From positions 186,001-250,000 of the forward strand of contig NZ_CP010868.1 in NCBI RefSeq assembly GCF_000875775.1: a stretch of DNA of 64,000 nucleotides, read 5' to 3'. This document shows positions 33,938 through 41,852 of the stretch, in pieces. Both the position numbers and the translations under genes were made by a program. Source of the stretch: Nitrosopumilus piranensis (GTDB lineage: Archaea > Thermoproteota > Nitrososphaeria > Nitrososphaerales > Nitrosopumilaceae). Positions within the stretch are counted from its first letter, which is position 1, and the number at the start of each line of letters is the position of its first letter. Under the pieces are notes generated by a model that made no database searches, was not told the origin of the DNA, and worked only from the letters and a program-made list of their open reading frames with translations.

Positions 33938-34666
33938 TTAGGATTGTGAAAATATTCCATTAATTTGTAAATCAGAAGAATCACCAGGATTAAACACGGA
34001 TGATGTAACAGTACCATACTCTTCATGTTCTACTATCATATCTACATAATATGGAATACTCGAAATATCATGTACAATTGTTTCAAAATAGGAAGTGAAA
34101 AATGTTCCAGAAAAAATCTCTTTTTCGTTAGTTCTAATAACTACATCAACATTTTGTGTTTTTCCACTTGAATCAGAATATTGAAGAAGAATTTGATCAT
34201 TTGATTGCTGTGTTGTGGATAACGATAATGTTTCATAAATTAATGGAAATTGATTTTGTGTGATTTTATTTTCTGATTGATAAGATGACTCTAATATAGA
34301 TTTTGTTGCAGTATTGTCTGAAAAAATATTTTTAATAGATTCAAGAGGATTTAGATTAGAAATTTTTTCACTAAGGATTTTTTGGGAAGATTCTCTAGTT
34401 TCGGAAATTTCATCACTGATTTTTTCTCCAGCTTCACTAATTTCTTCAGATACGACATTGTTTGTGTTATCAACAATTTTATCAACTGATTCATCAATTC
34501 TCTTTTCTACGGAATCAGAAGCTTTGGCACCAAAATTTGATACATCATCCTTTAGAGAATTAACTACTGTAGCAGATGTAGATGGGAATAATGTATCAAT
34601 TTCATTTGAGAAGATCATCCCTCCAAGAACAACTATCCCTATGATTATGCCTAATTTTATGAACAT
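33938..34666 (-). CDS. membrane-anchored hypothetical protein with long helical region
   Basis: 242 residues. One N-terminal transmembrane helix (KLGIIIGIVVLGGMIFSN). Then residues 35-110 form a long charged coiled-coil-like region rich in S, E, D and K (DSVEKRIDESVDKIVDNTNNVVSEEISEAGEKISDEI). The C-terminal part is a beta-rich domain (PLIYETLSLSTTQQ, VDVVIRTNEKEIFSG). No catalytic motif. It would point outward or into the cytosol from one anchor. Unknown. Confidence 0.6.
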   Translation of the reverse strand: MFIKLGIIIGIVVLGGMIFSNEIDTLFPSTSATVVNSLKDDVSNFGAKASDSVEKRIDESVDKIVDNTNNVVSEEISEAGEKISDEISETRESSQKILSEKISNLNPLESIKNIFSDNTATKSILESSYQSENKITQNQFPLIYETLSLSTTQQSNDQILLQYSDSSGKTQNVDVVIRTNEKEIFSGTFFTSYFETIVHDISSIPYYVDMIVEHEEYGTVTSSVFNPGDSSDLQINGIFSQS

Positions 34667-34745
34667 TTTCTAATAATTCAAAAAAACAGATTTTAGATTC
34701 ATACTAAAAAAAATAGTCAAAAATGATTGAATTTTCTTAGCTAAT

Positions 34746-35144
34746 TTATTCTCCATACACAAACCAATCAATAATTTCATCAATTTTTGGAGAAGAAAGA
34801 ATTACTTTAATTGGCCCTAATGGAGATTCTTCGGCTTCATCACAAATAACAATTTTTTCAACAAAAGCGGCTTGCTTGTTTAGATAAAACCAAGTTGAAT
34901 CATTGTATAGATTTTTTTGAAGATTTCTTCGATAGGTTTTTTGAGATTGCTTTGAATGAACTGCTTCGTGGATTTTTTCTAAAGAATTGAGATCTTTGGA
35001 TTCTGCTGAAATTGAAAAATTTTCAATTTTAATTGTAGAATATGGAAATATGTTTGATATTGATTTTTTTGTTTTTTCTGGATCTTCTGAAGGATTTATT
35101 GAACAAAACATCTCAATTTTACAATTGATTTTTGGAATTTTCAT
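34746..35144 (-). CDS. UPF0201-family RNA-binding-like protein
   Basis: 132 residues from the ATG at 35144, which forms a 4-nt ATGA overlap with the stop of the upstream gene. A TTG three codons earlier is less likely. The typical core is NIFPYSTIKIE and then YRRNLQKNLYNDSTWFYLNKQAAFVEKIVI. UPF0201 (DUF54) proteins have a ferredoxin-like fold of unknown role. It is paired with UPF0200, a combination known in archaea, sometimes as a fusion. Confidence 0.78.
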   Translation of the reverse strand: MKIPKINCKIEMFCSINPSEDPEKTKKSISNIFPYSTIKIENFSISAESKDLNSLEKIHEAVHSKQSQKTYRRNLQKNLYNDSTWFYLNKQAAFVEKIVICDEAEESPLGPIKVILSSPKIDEIIDWFVYGE

Positions 35145-35689
35145 TCCGTCCAACTTTGGATAATTTGATATGCTGACTCTATTAATTCATCTTTTGTTAA
35201 ACCAATGTTTGATATTGCATAATCAGATAATGCAATTGAATTACTAATTCCAACACCTAATTCACGGTTATCCCTTTCTTCAAAATGTTTCTTGGTTTGA
35301 GGATCATCTGATCTTCCTCTTTTTTGTAAAAAGTCAAATCTAGTATCAGTTGATGCATGAATAGCTAATAATTTTACATTCCCAAATTTTTTAAGAACTT
35401 CAATTTCATCATTTGAACGAACACCATCAATTAGAATTACGTTAGAAGTTGATGATTCAATTTGGGGTTTTACTAGTTCAGCTACTGCACCAGGTCCATT
35501 TTTATCTCTAAGCTCAAGCATTAACTTTCCAAGATTGGATCTTGAAGGTTCCAAATTTCTTTTCTTGGCCTCCTCACGTACAGCATTTCCCATATTGATA
35601 ATATCATATCCTCTTGGTTTGAGTCCCTCAGCAATTGTGGATTTGCCAGCACCAGGCATGCCAGTCAAGCATACAATTAATTTTGTCAT
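35141..35689 (-). CDS. UPF0200 P-loop kinase (dephospho-CoA kinase-like)
   Basis: 182 residues from the ATG at 35689 (MTKLIVCLTGMPGAGKST); a TTG three codons earlier is also open. Walker A is GMPGAGKST, and ILIDGVRSNDEI is the Walker B-like segment. The layout matches the archaeal UPF0200 family, related to dephospho-CoA kinase and nucleoside kinases. It overlaps UPF0201 by 4 nt in the same transcript and lies divergently from thpR. Substrate uncertain. Confidence 0.8.
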   Translation of the reverse strand: MTKLIVCLTGMPGAGKSTIAEGLKPRGYDIINMGNAVREEAKKRNLEPSRSNLGKLMLELRDKNGPGAVAELVKPQIESSTSNVILIDGVRSNDEIEVLKKFGNVKLLAIHASTDTRFDFLQKRGRSDDPQTKKHFEERDNRELGVGISNSIALSDYAISNIGLTKDELIESAYQIIQSWTE

Positions 35690-35733
35690 GTATATCAAAA
35701 AGTAAACTCGTCTATGAAGCTACCGGAAATTAT

Positions 35734-35739
35734 TATAAA
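35734..35739 (+). promoter_or_regulatory. TATA box for thpR
   Basis: A TATAAA-type box is centred about 25 nt before the ATG at 35761. It rules out the longer frame that starts at 35635. Confidence 0.55.
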
Positions 35740-35760
35740 GATACATCAAAGAATGTTGTA

Positions 35761-36303
35761 ATGCGAACTTTTGTAGCAGTTGAGATTTCAAATAGTGATG
35801 TAATAAATTCTGTAAAAAAATTTCAAAACAATCTAAAAATTAATGCAAAACCAATTGTCCCAGAACAATTACATTTTACATTACAATTTTTAGGCGATAT
35901 ATCTGAAGATGTAAAAGAAAAGGTTAGTGAAGCTATTCAAGCAATAAAATTTTCTGAATTTAGTATAAACTTGAGGGGTATAGGGGCATTTCCCAGGCCT
36001 AATTTTCCACGAGTGATTTGGATTGGAACTGATGAACAAGGTGGGAAAAATCTAGTAGAATTAGCAAAAAAGGTGGAAAATGCATTAAAACCACTAGGAC
36101 TGATTTCTGACAAGCCATTCAAACCACATATTACAATATTTAGGATTAAAAAGAAGATTGGAGACATAACAAAAGAATTGAATGAACAAAAAAATATGGA
36201 TTTTGGAATACAGAAAATTTCCAGCATTAAATTGAAAAAAAGTGAACTTACAACTAGTGGGCCAATTTATTCTGATATTATGGAGGTAATTGCTGAAAAA
36301 TGA
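35761..36303 (+). CDS. thpR: RNA 2',3'-cyclic phosphodiesterase (ThpR/LigT)
   Basis: 180 residues from the ATG at 35761 (MRTFVAVEISNSD), preceded by a TATA box. Two HxT motifs, HFTLQFLG and HITIFRIK, are the catalytic pair of 2H phosphoesterases. The family opens 2',3'-cyclic phosphates to 2'-phosphates and was first seen as a tRNA 2'-5' ligase. It overlaps the CCA enzyme by 4 nt, tying it to tRNA end processing. Confidence 0.9.
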   Translation: MRTFVAVEISNSDVINSVKKFQNNLKINAKPIVPEQLHFTLQFLGDISEDVKEKVSEAIQAIKFSEFSINLRGIGAFPRPNFPRVIWIGTDEQGGKNLVELAKKVENALKPLGLISDKPFKPHITIFRIKKKIGDITKELNEQKNMDFGIQKISSIKLKKSELTTSGPIYSDIMEVIAEK

Positions 36304-37631
36304 AGAAAGTTATTTCCAGTGTGATGAAAAGTGTTATTCCAACAAAGGCAACAGAAAAATCAAAAAAACAAATTGCAGAATTAGCATTACAACTAGTCAA
36401 AAAAGAGACTGAAAAGTTTTCTGAAATTATTGATTTGGAGTTTGGAGGATCATTTGCAAAAGGTACATGGCTATCAAAAGATGCAGACGTAGATATTTTT
36501 GTGAGATTCAAAAAATCAACATCAGAAGAGAAATTTGAAAAAATTTCTAAAAAAATTGGTTTTGACTCATTAAAAAAATATTCTCCATATGTAAGGTACT
36601 CTGAACACCCATATGTTGAGGCTAAAATAAAAGATACCAAGATAAATGTAGTTCCATTTTATGATGTAAAAATTGGAGAATGGAAAAGTGCCGCAGACAG
36701 ATCAACATTTCATACAAAATTCATGTCAAAATCATTAACACCAAAAATGCAAAATGAAGTTAGAATTTTGAAAGCATTTCTAAAATCAAATGGAATTTAT
36801 GGTGCAGAAATTGCAAAACAAGGATTCAGTGGATATGTTTCAGAAGTTTTAGTTTTACACTTTGGAAGTTTTGAAAATATTATAAAATCAATTTCTAAAA
36901 TTGAAGAAAATCAGGTTATTGGAAAAACTACAAAGAAATTTGATACATCTTTAACAATAATAGATCCAGTAGATAGTAATAGGAATTTAGCTGCAGCAAT
37001 TTCTAATGAAAATATTGGAAAATTCATTCTTGTTTGCAGGGCCTTTAAAGAAAATCCAAATTTGAGATTTTTTAAGGAAGAAAGTCCAAAGATTTCAAAG
37101 AAGTATTGGGAAAATTTGTTATCAATAAAATTTAGTTTTAAAGTTAGGAGTCCAGATATAATTTGGGGACAGATCAAGAGAGCTACTTCATCATTGAGTA
37201 CACAATTAGAAATAGCTGGTTTTACAGTATTAAGAAGTAGAGCCTATACAGATCAACAAAAAGATGCTTACCTCTTTTTCTTTTTAGGAACAACAAAGAT
37301 TCCTGATGTTTATGCAAAAACTGGGCCGGAGGTTTTTAGAGAAGGTAGTTCCAAGAGTTTTATTTCTAAAAATCTCTCAACTGCGGAATTAATCTGGGTT
37401 GGAAATAATAAAAAAATTATTTCTTTAGAGAAGAGAAAACATGTTGATGCCGTTAAATTCATGACTGAATTCTTGAGAAATAACCTTCAAACAGGCATAC
37501 CAAAAGGTCTGCAAACAGACTTTAAACGAGGTTTTAAAATTTCAGTTGGAGAAAAGGGATTAAGCAAATCAATTAAAGAGGTCGCAAGTGAGTTGATCTC
37601 AACAGATGGCACACTCCTTCATTTCAATTAA
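36300..37631 (+). CDS. cca: CCA-adding enzyme (archaeal class I)
   Basis: 443 residues, normal for the class I enzyme that adds CCA to tRNA 3' ends without a nucleic-acid template. The nucleotidyltransferase motif GGSFAKGTWLSKDADVDIFVRF carries the GS and DxD catalytic residues. The archaeal C-terminal segments (YTDQQKDAYLFFFLG) are present. It overlaps thpR by 4 nt and the downstream kinase gene by 26 nt. The tRNA-Pro gene just beyond has no encoded CCA and so needs it. Confidence 0.92.
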   Translation: MKKVISSVMKSVIPTKATEKSKKQIAELALQLVKKETEKFSEIIDLEFGGSFAKGTWLSKDADVDIFVRFKKSTSEEKFEKISKKIGFDSLKKYSPYVRYSEHPYVEAKIKDTKINVVPFYDVKIGEWKSAADRSTFHTKFMSKSLTPKMQNEVRILKAFLKSNGIYGAEIAKQGFSGYVSEVLVLHFGSFENIIKSISKIEENQVIGKTTKKFDTSLTIIDPVDSNRNLAAAISNENIGKFILVCRAFKENPNLRFFKEESPKISKKYWENLLSIKFSFKVRSPDIIWGQIKRATSSLSTQLEIAGFTVLRSRAYTDQQKDAYLFFFLGTTKIPDVYAKTGPEVFREGSSKSFISKNLSTAELIWVGNNKKIISLEKRKHVDAVKFMTEFLRNNLQTGIPKGLQTDFKRGFKISVGEKGLSKSIKEVASELISTDGTLLHFN

Positions 37632-38367
37632 GAAATTTACTGATGAGCCATACTCAAAAATTCTCGGATATCCCAAAGCAACACGACGCCAGATAAAATC
37701 TCGAATAAATGAATTAGAAAAATTAAGGATTAAATCAATTTCATTAACTGGTCCCATGACACTTGGAAAATTAAATATTCTTGGAAAAGGATATGTGGGC
37801 GTAGTTGTTCTTGCAAAAAAAGGTAGTAAAGAAGTTGCATTAAAAATTAGAAGAACCGATTCGCAAAGAAAAGAAATGAGAAGTGAAGCTGATTTGCTAA
37901 AGATAGTAAATTCAGTAAAAGTAGGTCCAAAGATGCTTGATGTGAGCAAAAATTTTTTGATAATGGAGTACATTGACGGGATAAAAATTATCGATTGGAT
38001 AAATTCATTAAAAGGAATAGGCAGTGCAAAAAAATTAAAAACTGTAATAAGAAAAATTCTTGAAGATTGTTACAACTTGGATCAAATAGGTTTTGATCAT
38101 GGTGAATTAAGTAATATCTCAAAACATATTATTGTTGGAAAAACTAAATCTACCCTAATAGATTTTGAAAGTTCTAGTGTTAAGAGAAGGCCATCAAACG
38201 TTACATCAATTACTCAGGCAATTTTTATTGGTTCAGGAATTGCAAAAAAAGTACAAAAAATTTACAAAAATCCACCTAAAGAAAAAATTATTGGGGCTCT
38301 AAAGCAATACAAGCAACAAAAATCTCTTGAAAATTTTGAAAATCTCTCGAAAATTTTGAAATTGTAA
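37606..38367 (+). CDS. predicted archaeal Ser/Thr protein kinase
   Basis: 253 residues. A glycine-rich loop (LGKGYVGVVVLAKKG), the ATP lysine (VALKIRR) and a hinge (IMEYIDGIKI) are seen. The catalytic loop reads HGELSN rather than HxDxxxxN, and DFES replaces DFG. This fits the archaeal predicted kinase family related to RIO/ABC1-like kinases. The glutamate is usual for that family. Its start overlaps cca by 26 nt and its stop touches the convergent tRNA-Pro gene. Substrate unknown. Confidence 0.75.
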   Translation: MAHSFISIKKFTDEPYSKILGYPKATRRQIKSRINELEKLRIKSISLTGPMTLGKLNILGKGYVGVVVLAKKGSKEVALKIRRTDSQRKEMRSEADLLKIVNSVKVGPKMLDVSKNFLIMEYIDGIKIIDWINSLKGIGSAKKLKTVIRKILEDCYNLDQIGFDHGELSNISKHIIVGKTKSTLIDFESSSVKRRPSNVTSITQAIFIGSGIAKKVQKIYKNPPKEKIIGALKQYKQQKSLENFENLSKILKL

Positions 38368-38441
38368 TGGGACCGGCAGGATTTGAACCTGCGACCACTA
38401 GTCCCCCAGACTAGTATCATACCAAGCTAGACGACGATCCC
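38368..38441 (-). tRNA. tRNA-Pro (anticodon GGG)
   Basis: 74 nt on the minus strand, starting GGGATCG at 38441. The acceptor stem GGGATCG pairs with CGGTCCC (one T-G pair), discriminator A. The D stem is GTC/GAT. The anticodon arm is CTAGT-CTGGGGG-ACTAG, giving anticodon GGG. The T arm is GCAGG-TTCAAAT-CCTGC. No CCA and no intron are encoded. Its 3' base lies on the base after the kinase stop codon. Confidence 0.95.
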
Positions 38442-38497
38442 TTGTTTCAGAGGCACAAAATGAAATTATTAAATCGTCGTATTAACAAACAAAAGTT

Positions 38498-38707
38498 ATG
38501 AAGATTTGTAATATTTGCCACAAAATTTCTGCAACTGGACAAGATCATACAGATTGCATTCAGAAAAGAAGTATAGAGTTAGAAGCTGAAGATTTCAAAA
38601 ACAGTATTCCTGAAAAACTAAATCTTTCTAAAAACGATCAAGATTTGGGTGTGGAAGTTAGGGCTGTTTTAGAGCACCTAACAAGAGAAAAAGATAATTC
38701 TGATTGA
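38498..38707 (+). CDS. small zinc-binding-like protein
   Basis: 69 residues. An N-terminal CNIC pair plus HTDC (CNICHKISATGQDHTDC) form a likely zinc site. The rest is an acidic helix pair (SIELEAEDFKN, LGVEVRAVLEHLTREK). It starts 56 nt beyond the tRNA and meets the convergent flavoprotein at the stop. No family named. Confidence 0.6.
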   Translation: MKICNICHKISATGQDHTDCIQKRSIELEAEDFKNSIPEKLNLSKNDQDLGVEVRAVLEHLTREKDNSD

Positions 38708-39856
38708 TTAAAACCACTTTGATAATCTTTCTTTTTCAAATTCATGTTTGTTTGAAAGATTTTCAGAAGTTTGTTCAGAAATACTAGTAGAGGGTTCTGG
38801 ATGTGAAAACATGTCAACTTCAATGATTGAAGCTGTATCTCGACCTGATTCAATAAAACAGCCTCCTTTTCCATCAAATAATTCACATTCTTCTTTTGAT
38901 TGAAGTTTTGACAAAATGTTTTTTGCAACAACAATACCTTCGCCTTCAGCAAAAATGCCTGCTTTTGGTACTGCCTTATTTTCTGTAACTACTAAACTGG
39001 TAACATCACCAATTGCAAACACATTTTCAAAAGGAGTTTTGCAGTCTCTATCTATCGGAATAAATCCGGGTTCTTTAGCTAGTCCCGAATCATAAATTAT
39101 TTTTGGAGCAATGTGTGGTGGAATAGCTAAAAGTAAATCAAAATCAGCTTCAGCATTTTCAAAAATTAATTTGTTTGGCTCAACAGATTTTATTTTAGAT
39201 GAATTATGAAAAACAATTTTTTCAGAGTTTACTAATTCGAGAATTTCTTTACTAACTTCTGGACCAGCTGCAGGTAAAGTAATTGGGGCAGGACTGTAAA
39301 AGTCAATTTGAATGGAATCACGCACACCACGTTTTCTAAGCATAGAATCTATCAACAAACTAGCCTCAAATGGTGCTGGAGGGCATTTGTATGGCATTCC
39401 CATTATAGAGATCGCAATTTTTCCAGATTCAATATTTTCAAGTTTGTTATGAATATCTGAAAGCTGGTTGTGATCATACAAATTAAATCCATTTTCAACT
39501 AATCCAGGAATTTTTTGTGGAGCTAAAACTGCACCTAATGAAATTACAAGAAAATCATATGAGACATCTTTTTGTTTGGTTTTAACATTTTTGTTTTGAA
39601 GATCAATTGACAAGATTTCATCTTGTATGAAATTGATTTCCTTTTTTTCTAATTCATGTAAATTGCCAATAGAGTTTTCAAATGTTCTTGTGCCATTAAT
39701 TATCCACAATTTTGCAAATCCTACCATAAACCAATCTTTTTTGTCAATAATGGTGATTTTCATCTGGGAGGAGGGTAAGGAATTTCTTAGTTCATTGGCA
39801 GTTGAAAGTCCACCAAAGCCTCCACCTAAAATGACAATGTGCGGAATGTCTGTCAA
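38708..39856 (-). CDS. FAD-dependent oxidoreductase, sulfide:quinone reductase-like
   Basis: 382 residues. The FAD motif is VILGGGFGGLSTANEL at the N-terminus, and FAIGDVTSL near residue 285 is the second FAD contact. MGMPYKCPPAPFEASLL matches the SQR/flavocytochrome c position of a redox cysteine; a second cysteine is in GKGGCFIE. A typical SQR has three key cysteines, so activity on sulfide is not sure. The C-terminus is hydrophilic. An SDR gene ends 1 nt upstream on the same strand, so the two are co-transcribed. Confidence 0.78.
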   Translation of the reverse strand: MTDIPHIVILGGGFGGLSTANELRNSLPSSQMKITIIDKKDWFMVGFAKLWIINGTRTFENSIGNLHELEKKEINFIQDEILSIDLQNKNVKTKQKDVSYDFLVISLGAVLAPQKIPGLVENGFNLYDHNQLSDIHNKLENIESGKIAISIMGMPYKCPPAPFEASLLIDSMLRKRGVRDSIQIDFYSPAPITLPAAGPEVSKEILELVNSEKIVFHNSSKIKSVEPNKLIFENAEADFDLLLAIPPHIAPKIIYDSGLAKEPGFIPIDRDCKTPFENVFAIGDVTSLVVTENKAVPKAGIFAEGEGIVVAKNILSKLQSKEECELFDGKGGCFIESGRDTASIIEVDMFSHPEPSTSISEQTSENLSNKHEFEKERLSKWF

Positions 39857-39857
39857 A

Positions 39858-40598
39858 TCAACGTTCTTGAGTTGTAGGCCTTATCAAAATTTCATTAACA
39901 TTAACGTAAGATGGAGAATCTACTGCAAACAAAATTGCATTTGCTATATCTACAGCTTGTAATGCTTCCATCTTTTTTGTATTTTCAACAAATCCCTTCA
40001 ATGATTCATCAGTAATTGTGTTGTTAAGTTCTGTATCTACAACTCCTGGTTCAATACTTGTTACTCTAATGTTTGAGCGAACACTGAATTCTTGTCTTAA
40101 TCCTTCGCTAAATGCAGCAACTGCATGTTTTGTTGCACAGTAAACACTACCAGCTGGAAATACAATTCTTCCTGCTACAGATGAGAGATTAACAATATGG
40201 CCTGATTTTTTTTCTTTCATGTGAGTAATTACAGCTGCAGTAGAATACAATACACCTTTAATATTCACATCAACCATTTGATCCCATTCGTCTACCTTTA
40301 GGTTTTTGAAGAAACTCAATGGCATTAGTCCTGCGTTATTTACTAGAATATCAATAGAGTTCCATTTCTCTAATACTGCTTTTGCAAAATTATCACATTC
40401 TGATTTTTTTGTAACATCTAATTTTTGGTAAAATACTTCTCCTCCATTTTCAGTTATTGTTTTTGCAAGTTCTTCTAGTTTGTCTACTCTTCTGGCACCA
40501 ATTGCCACTTTAGCACCTGCTTTTGATAATGCTAAAGCAGTTGCAAATCCAATACCACTACTAGCTCCAGTAATTATTGCTACCTTATCTTTAATCAA
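39858..40598 (-). CDS. short-chain dehydrogenase/reductase
   Basis: 246 residues. The nucleotide motif is TGASSGIGFATALALSKAG, with NAGLMP and the catalytic YCATK (YxxxK) after a serine (LSSVAG). GARRVDKLEEL suggests NADP preference because of the arginine pair. It reduces or oxidises a carbonyl/alcohol of unknown substrate. TTG start at 40598. First gene of a pair with the SQR-like flavoprotein. Confidence 0.88.
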   Translation of the reverse strand: MIKDKVAIITGASSGIGFATALALSKAGAKVAIGARRVDKLEELAKTITENGGEVFYQKLDVTKKSECDNFAKAVLEKWNSIDILVNNAGLMPLSFFKNLKVDEWDQMVDVNIKGVLYSTAAVITHMKEKKSGHIVNLSSVAGRIVFPAGSVYCATKHAVAAFSEGLRQEFSVRSNIRVTSIEPGVVDTELNNTITDESLKGFVENTKKMEALQAVDIANAILFAVDSPSYVNVNEILIRPTTQER

Positions 40599-40700
40599 TT
40601 AATTGTATTGATTTTTGACATCGTAAAAATGTTTAGACATGTAAAATGGTTCCTGTAAAATACTGGCAACATTATTAAAAGAAAAATCGTGAATTAAATT

Positions 40701-40922
40701 ATGAAGTCAGAAAAATGTGCATATTGTGGAGATTTAACAGATTTGCCATTTCAATGCAATTATTGTAAGGATCCGTTTTGTTCTGAACACAGACTTCCTG
40801 AAGAACACAGATGTGTTAAACTAAGTCAAATTAGAGCAAAACGATTTGGTGAAAAAAAAGTTATCAGAGATGGTGGAAGAAATAAGCCAAATATTTTTAG
40901 AAGAATTTTTGGTCGTTTTTAA
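40701..40922 (+). CDS. AN1-type zinc finger protein
   Basis: 73 residues. The AN1 pattern is complete: CAYCGDLTDLPFQCNYCKDPFCSEHRLPEEHRC. The C-terminus is basic (KPNIFRRIFGRF) and could contact membrane or nucleic acid. AN1 fingers bind ubiquitin-related or stress partners in eukaryotes; here only the fold is certain. ATG at 40701 with an A/T-rich box about 24 nt before. Confidence 0.85.
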   Translation: MKSEKCAYCGDLTDLPFQCNYCKDPFCSEHRLPEEHRCVKLSQIRAKRFGEKKVIRDGGRNKPNIFRRIFGRF

Positions 40923-41207
40923 TTAGTATGGGCTTTTTTCAGGAGATATCTTTGCACGTCTTCCTTGATAAATCAGTGCAATAGCAAGTGCAAACATCAC
41001 CAATGCAGTTAATGGGAAATTTTGAGGCGCTGGTAAAATAAACCAGTAATAGACTCCAAAACCAATTGACACAGCAGCTTGAGTCCATAATTTTATCCAT
41101 TTAGGAGCTTTTACTACTCTACTAATTCCTTCAACAATGAAAATTCCAATTACTGGATAAATTGTATAAAATAGAAAATCAATTACATCAACACCTGTAT
41201 GAGACAT
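40923..41207 (-). CDS. small membrane protein
   Basis: 94 residues with about three membrane segments: DFLFYTIYPVIGIFIVEGI, LWTQAAVSIGFGVYYWFIL and LTALVMFALAIALIYQG. A short basic tail follows. The stop meets that of the AN1 gene. Unknown function. Confidence 0.6.
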   Translation of the reverse strand: MSHTGVDVIDFLFYTIYPVIGIFIVEGISRVVKAPKWIKLWTQAAVSIGFGVYYWFILPAPQNFPLTALVMFALAIALIYQGRRAKISPEKSPY

Positions 41208-41240
41208 ATAATTAGAAAATGGATTAGGTATAATTTCTAT

Positions 41241-41798
41241 CTAATCTTCTAACCTAACTTTTGTTGCAGCATTTTTAGCAATTAGTGCCTGTGCATTCTC
41301 GTATGGAATAGTGGCAATATCCTCAGTCTTGAATGGACCATACTTTTCAAGGTCAGCCCCTACAATTTCATCAACTTCTTGCAAAAATCTTACAGCAATT
41401 CTCTTTGTTTTATGGTTTTGTGATAAAGACTCTAAAAATTTGGATTTTCCATTAATTGTTGCTGATAGAATCATTTCTTTTCTATCATTTTCTTCTTCTT
41501 GTGAATCAAGAATGAATTTTTCTTCATCAAGAAGAAAACCAATTTCCAAGTCTTTCAATTTTGAAATTTTTTCTAATCTAATATTTATCAGCAAAGATGC
41601 TAGCTCGGTGGCCATTTCTACCATGGTATCTTTTATTTCATTTTCAACACCATCAAATTCTTGTTTTTTTAAATTTCCTATAAAGTCAGATAGATTTCTG
41701 TAAAAATTTGGATCAATTTCTTGTAAAGAATCATCTTCAGTTTCTCGTAATACTGTATGATGAAGGGAGTTGATATCAATTTGATTTGTTTCGGACAT
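41241..41798 (-). CDS. gins51: GINS complex subunit (Gins51 type)
   Basis: 185 residues. The N-terminal helical A domain (about 20-130) is followed by the small B domain RIAVRFLQEVDEIVGADLEKYGPFKTEDIATIPYENAQALI. This A-then-B order marks the Gins51/Sld5-Psf1 class. GINS joins MCM and the Cdc45-like RecJ in the archaeal replicative helicase. It belongs with PCNA, PolD and Orc1 in this window. No Gins23 or MCM gene is adjacent. Confidence 0.82.
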   Translation of the reverse strand: MSETNQIDINSLHHTVLRETEDDSLQEIDPNFYRNLSDFIGNLKKQEFDGVENEIKDTMVEMATELASLLINIRLEKISKLKDLEIGFLLDEEKFILDSQEEENDRKEMILSATINGKSKFLESLSQNHKTKRIAVRFLQEVDEIVGADLEKYGPFKTEDIATIPYENAQALIAKNAATKVRLED

Positions 41799-41852
41799 TT
41801 CTTACCTAATCCTTAAATGCTGGATGTATTTGTGTTTGATTGAAGTATAAAA

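Noticed and set aside
35635-35760. Longer N-terminus for the ThpR gene
   Set aside because: It would begin inside the divergent kinase gene and upstream of the TATA box at 35734-35739.
38333-38365. Direct repeat GAAAATTTTGAAA at the end of the kinase gene
   Set aside because: It codes for the helical ENFENLSKIL end and is probably a simple A/T coding repeat.
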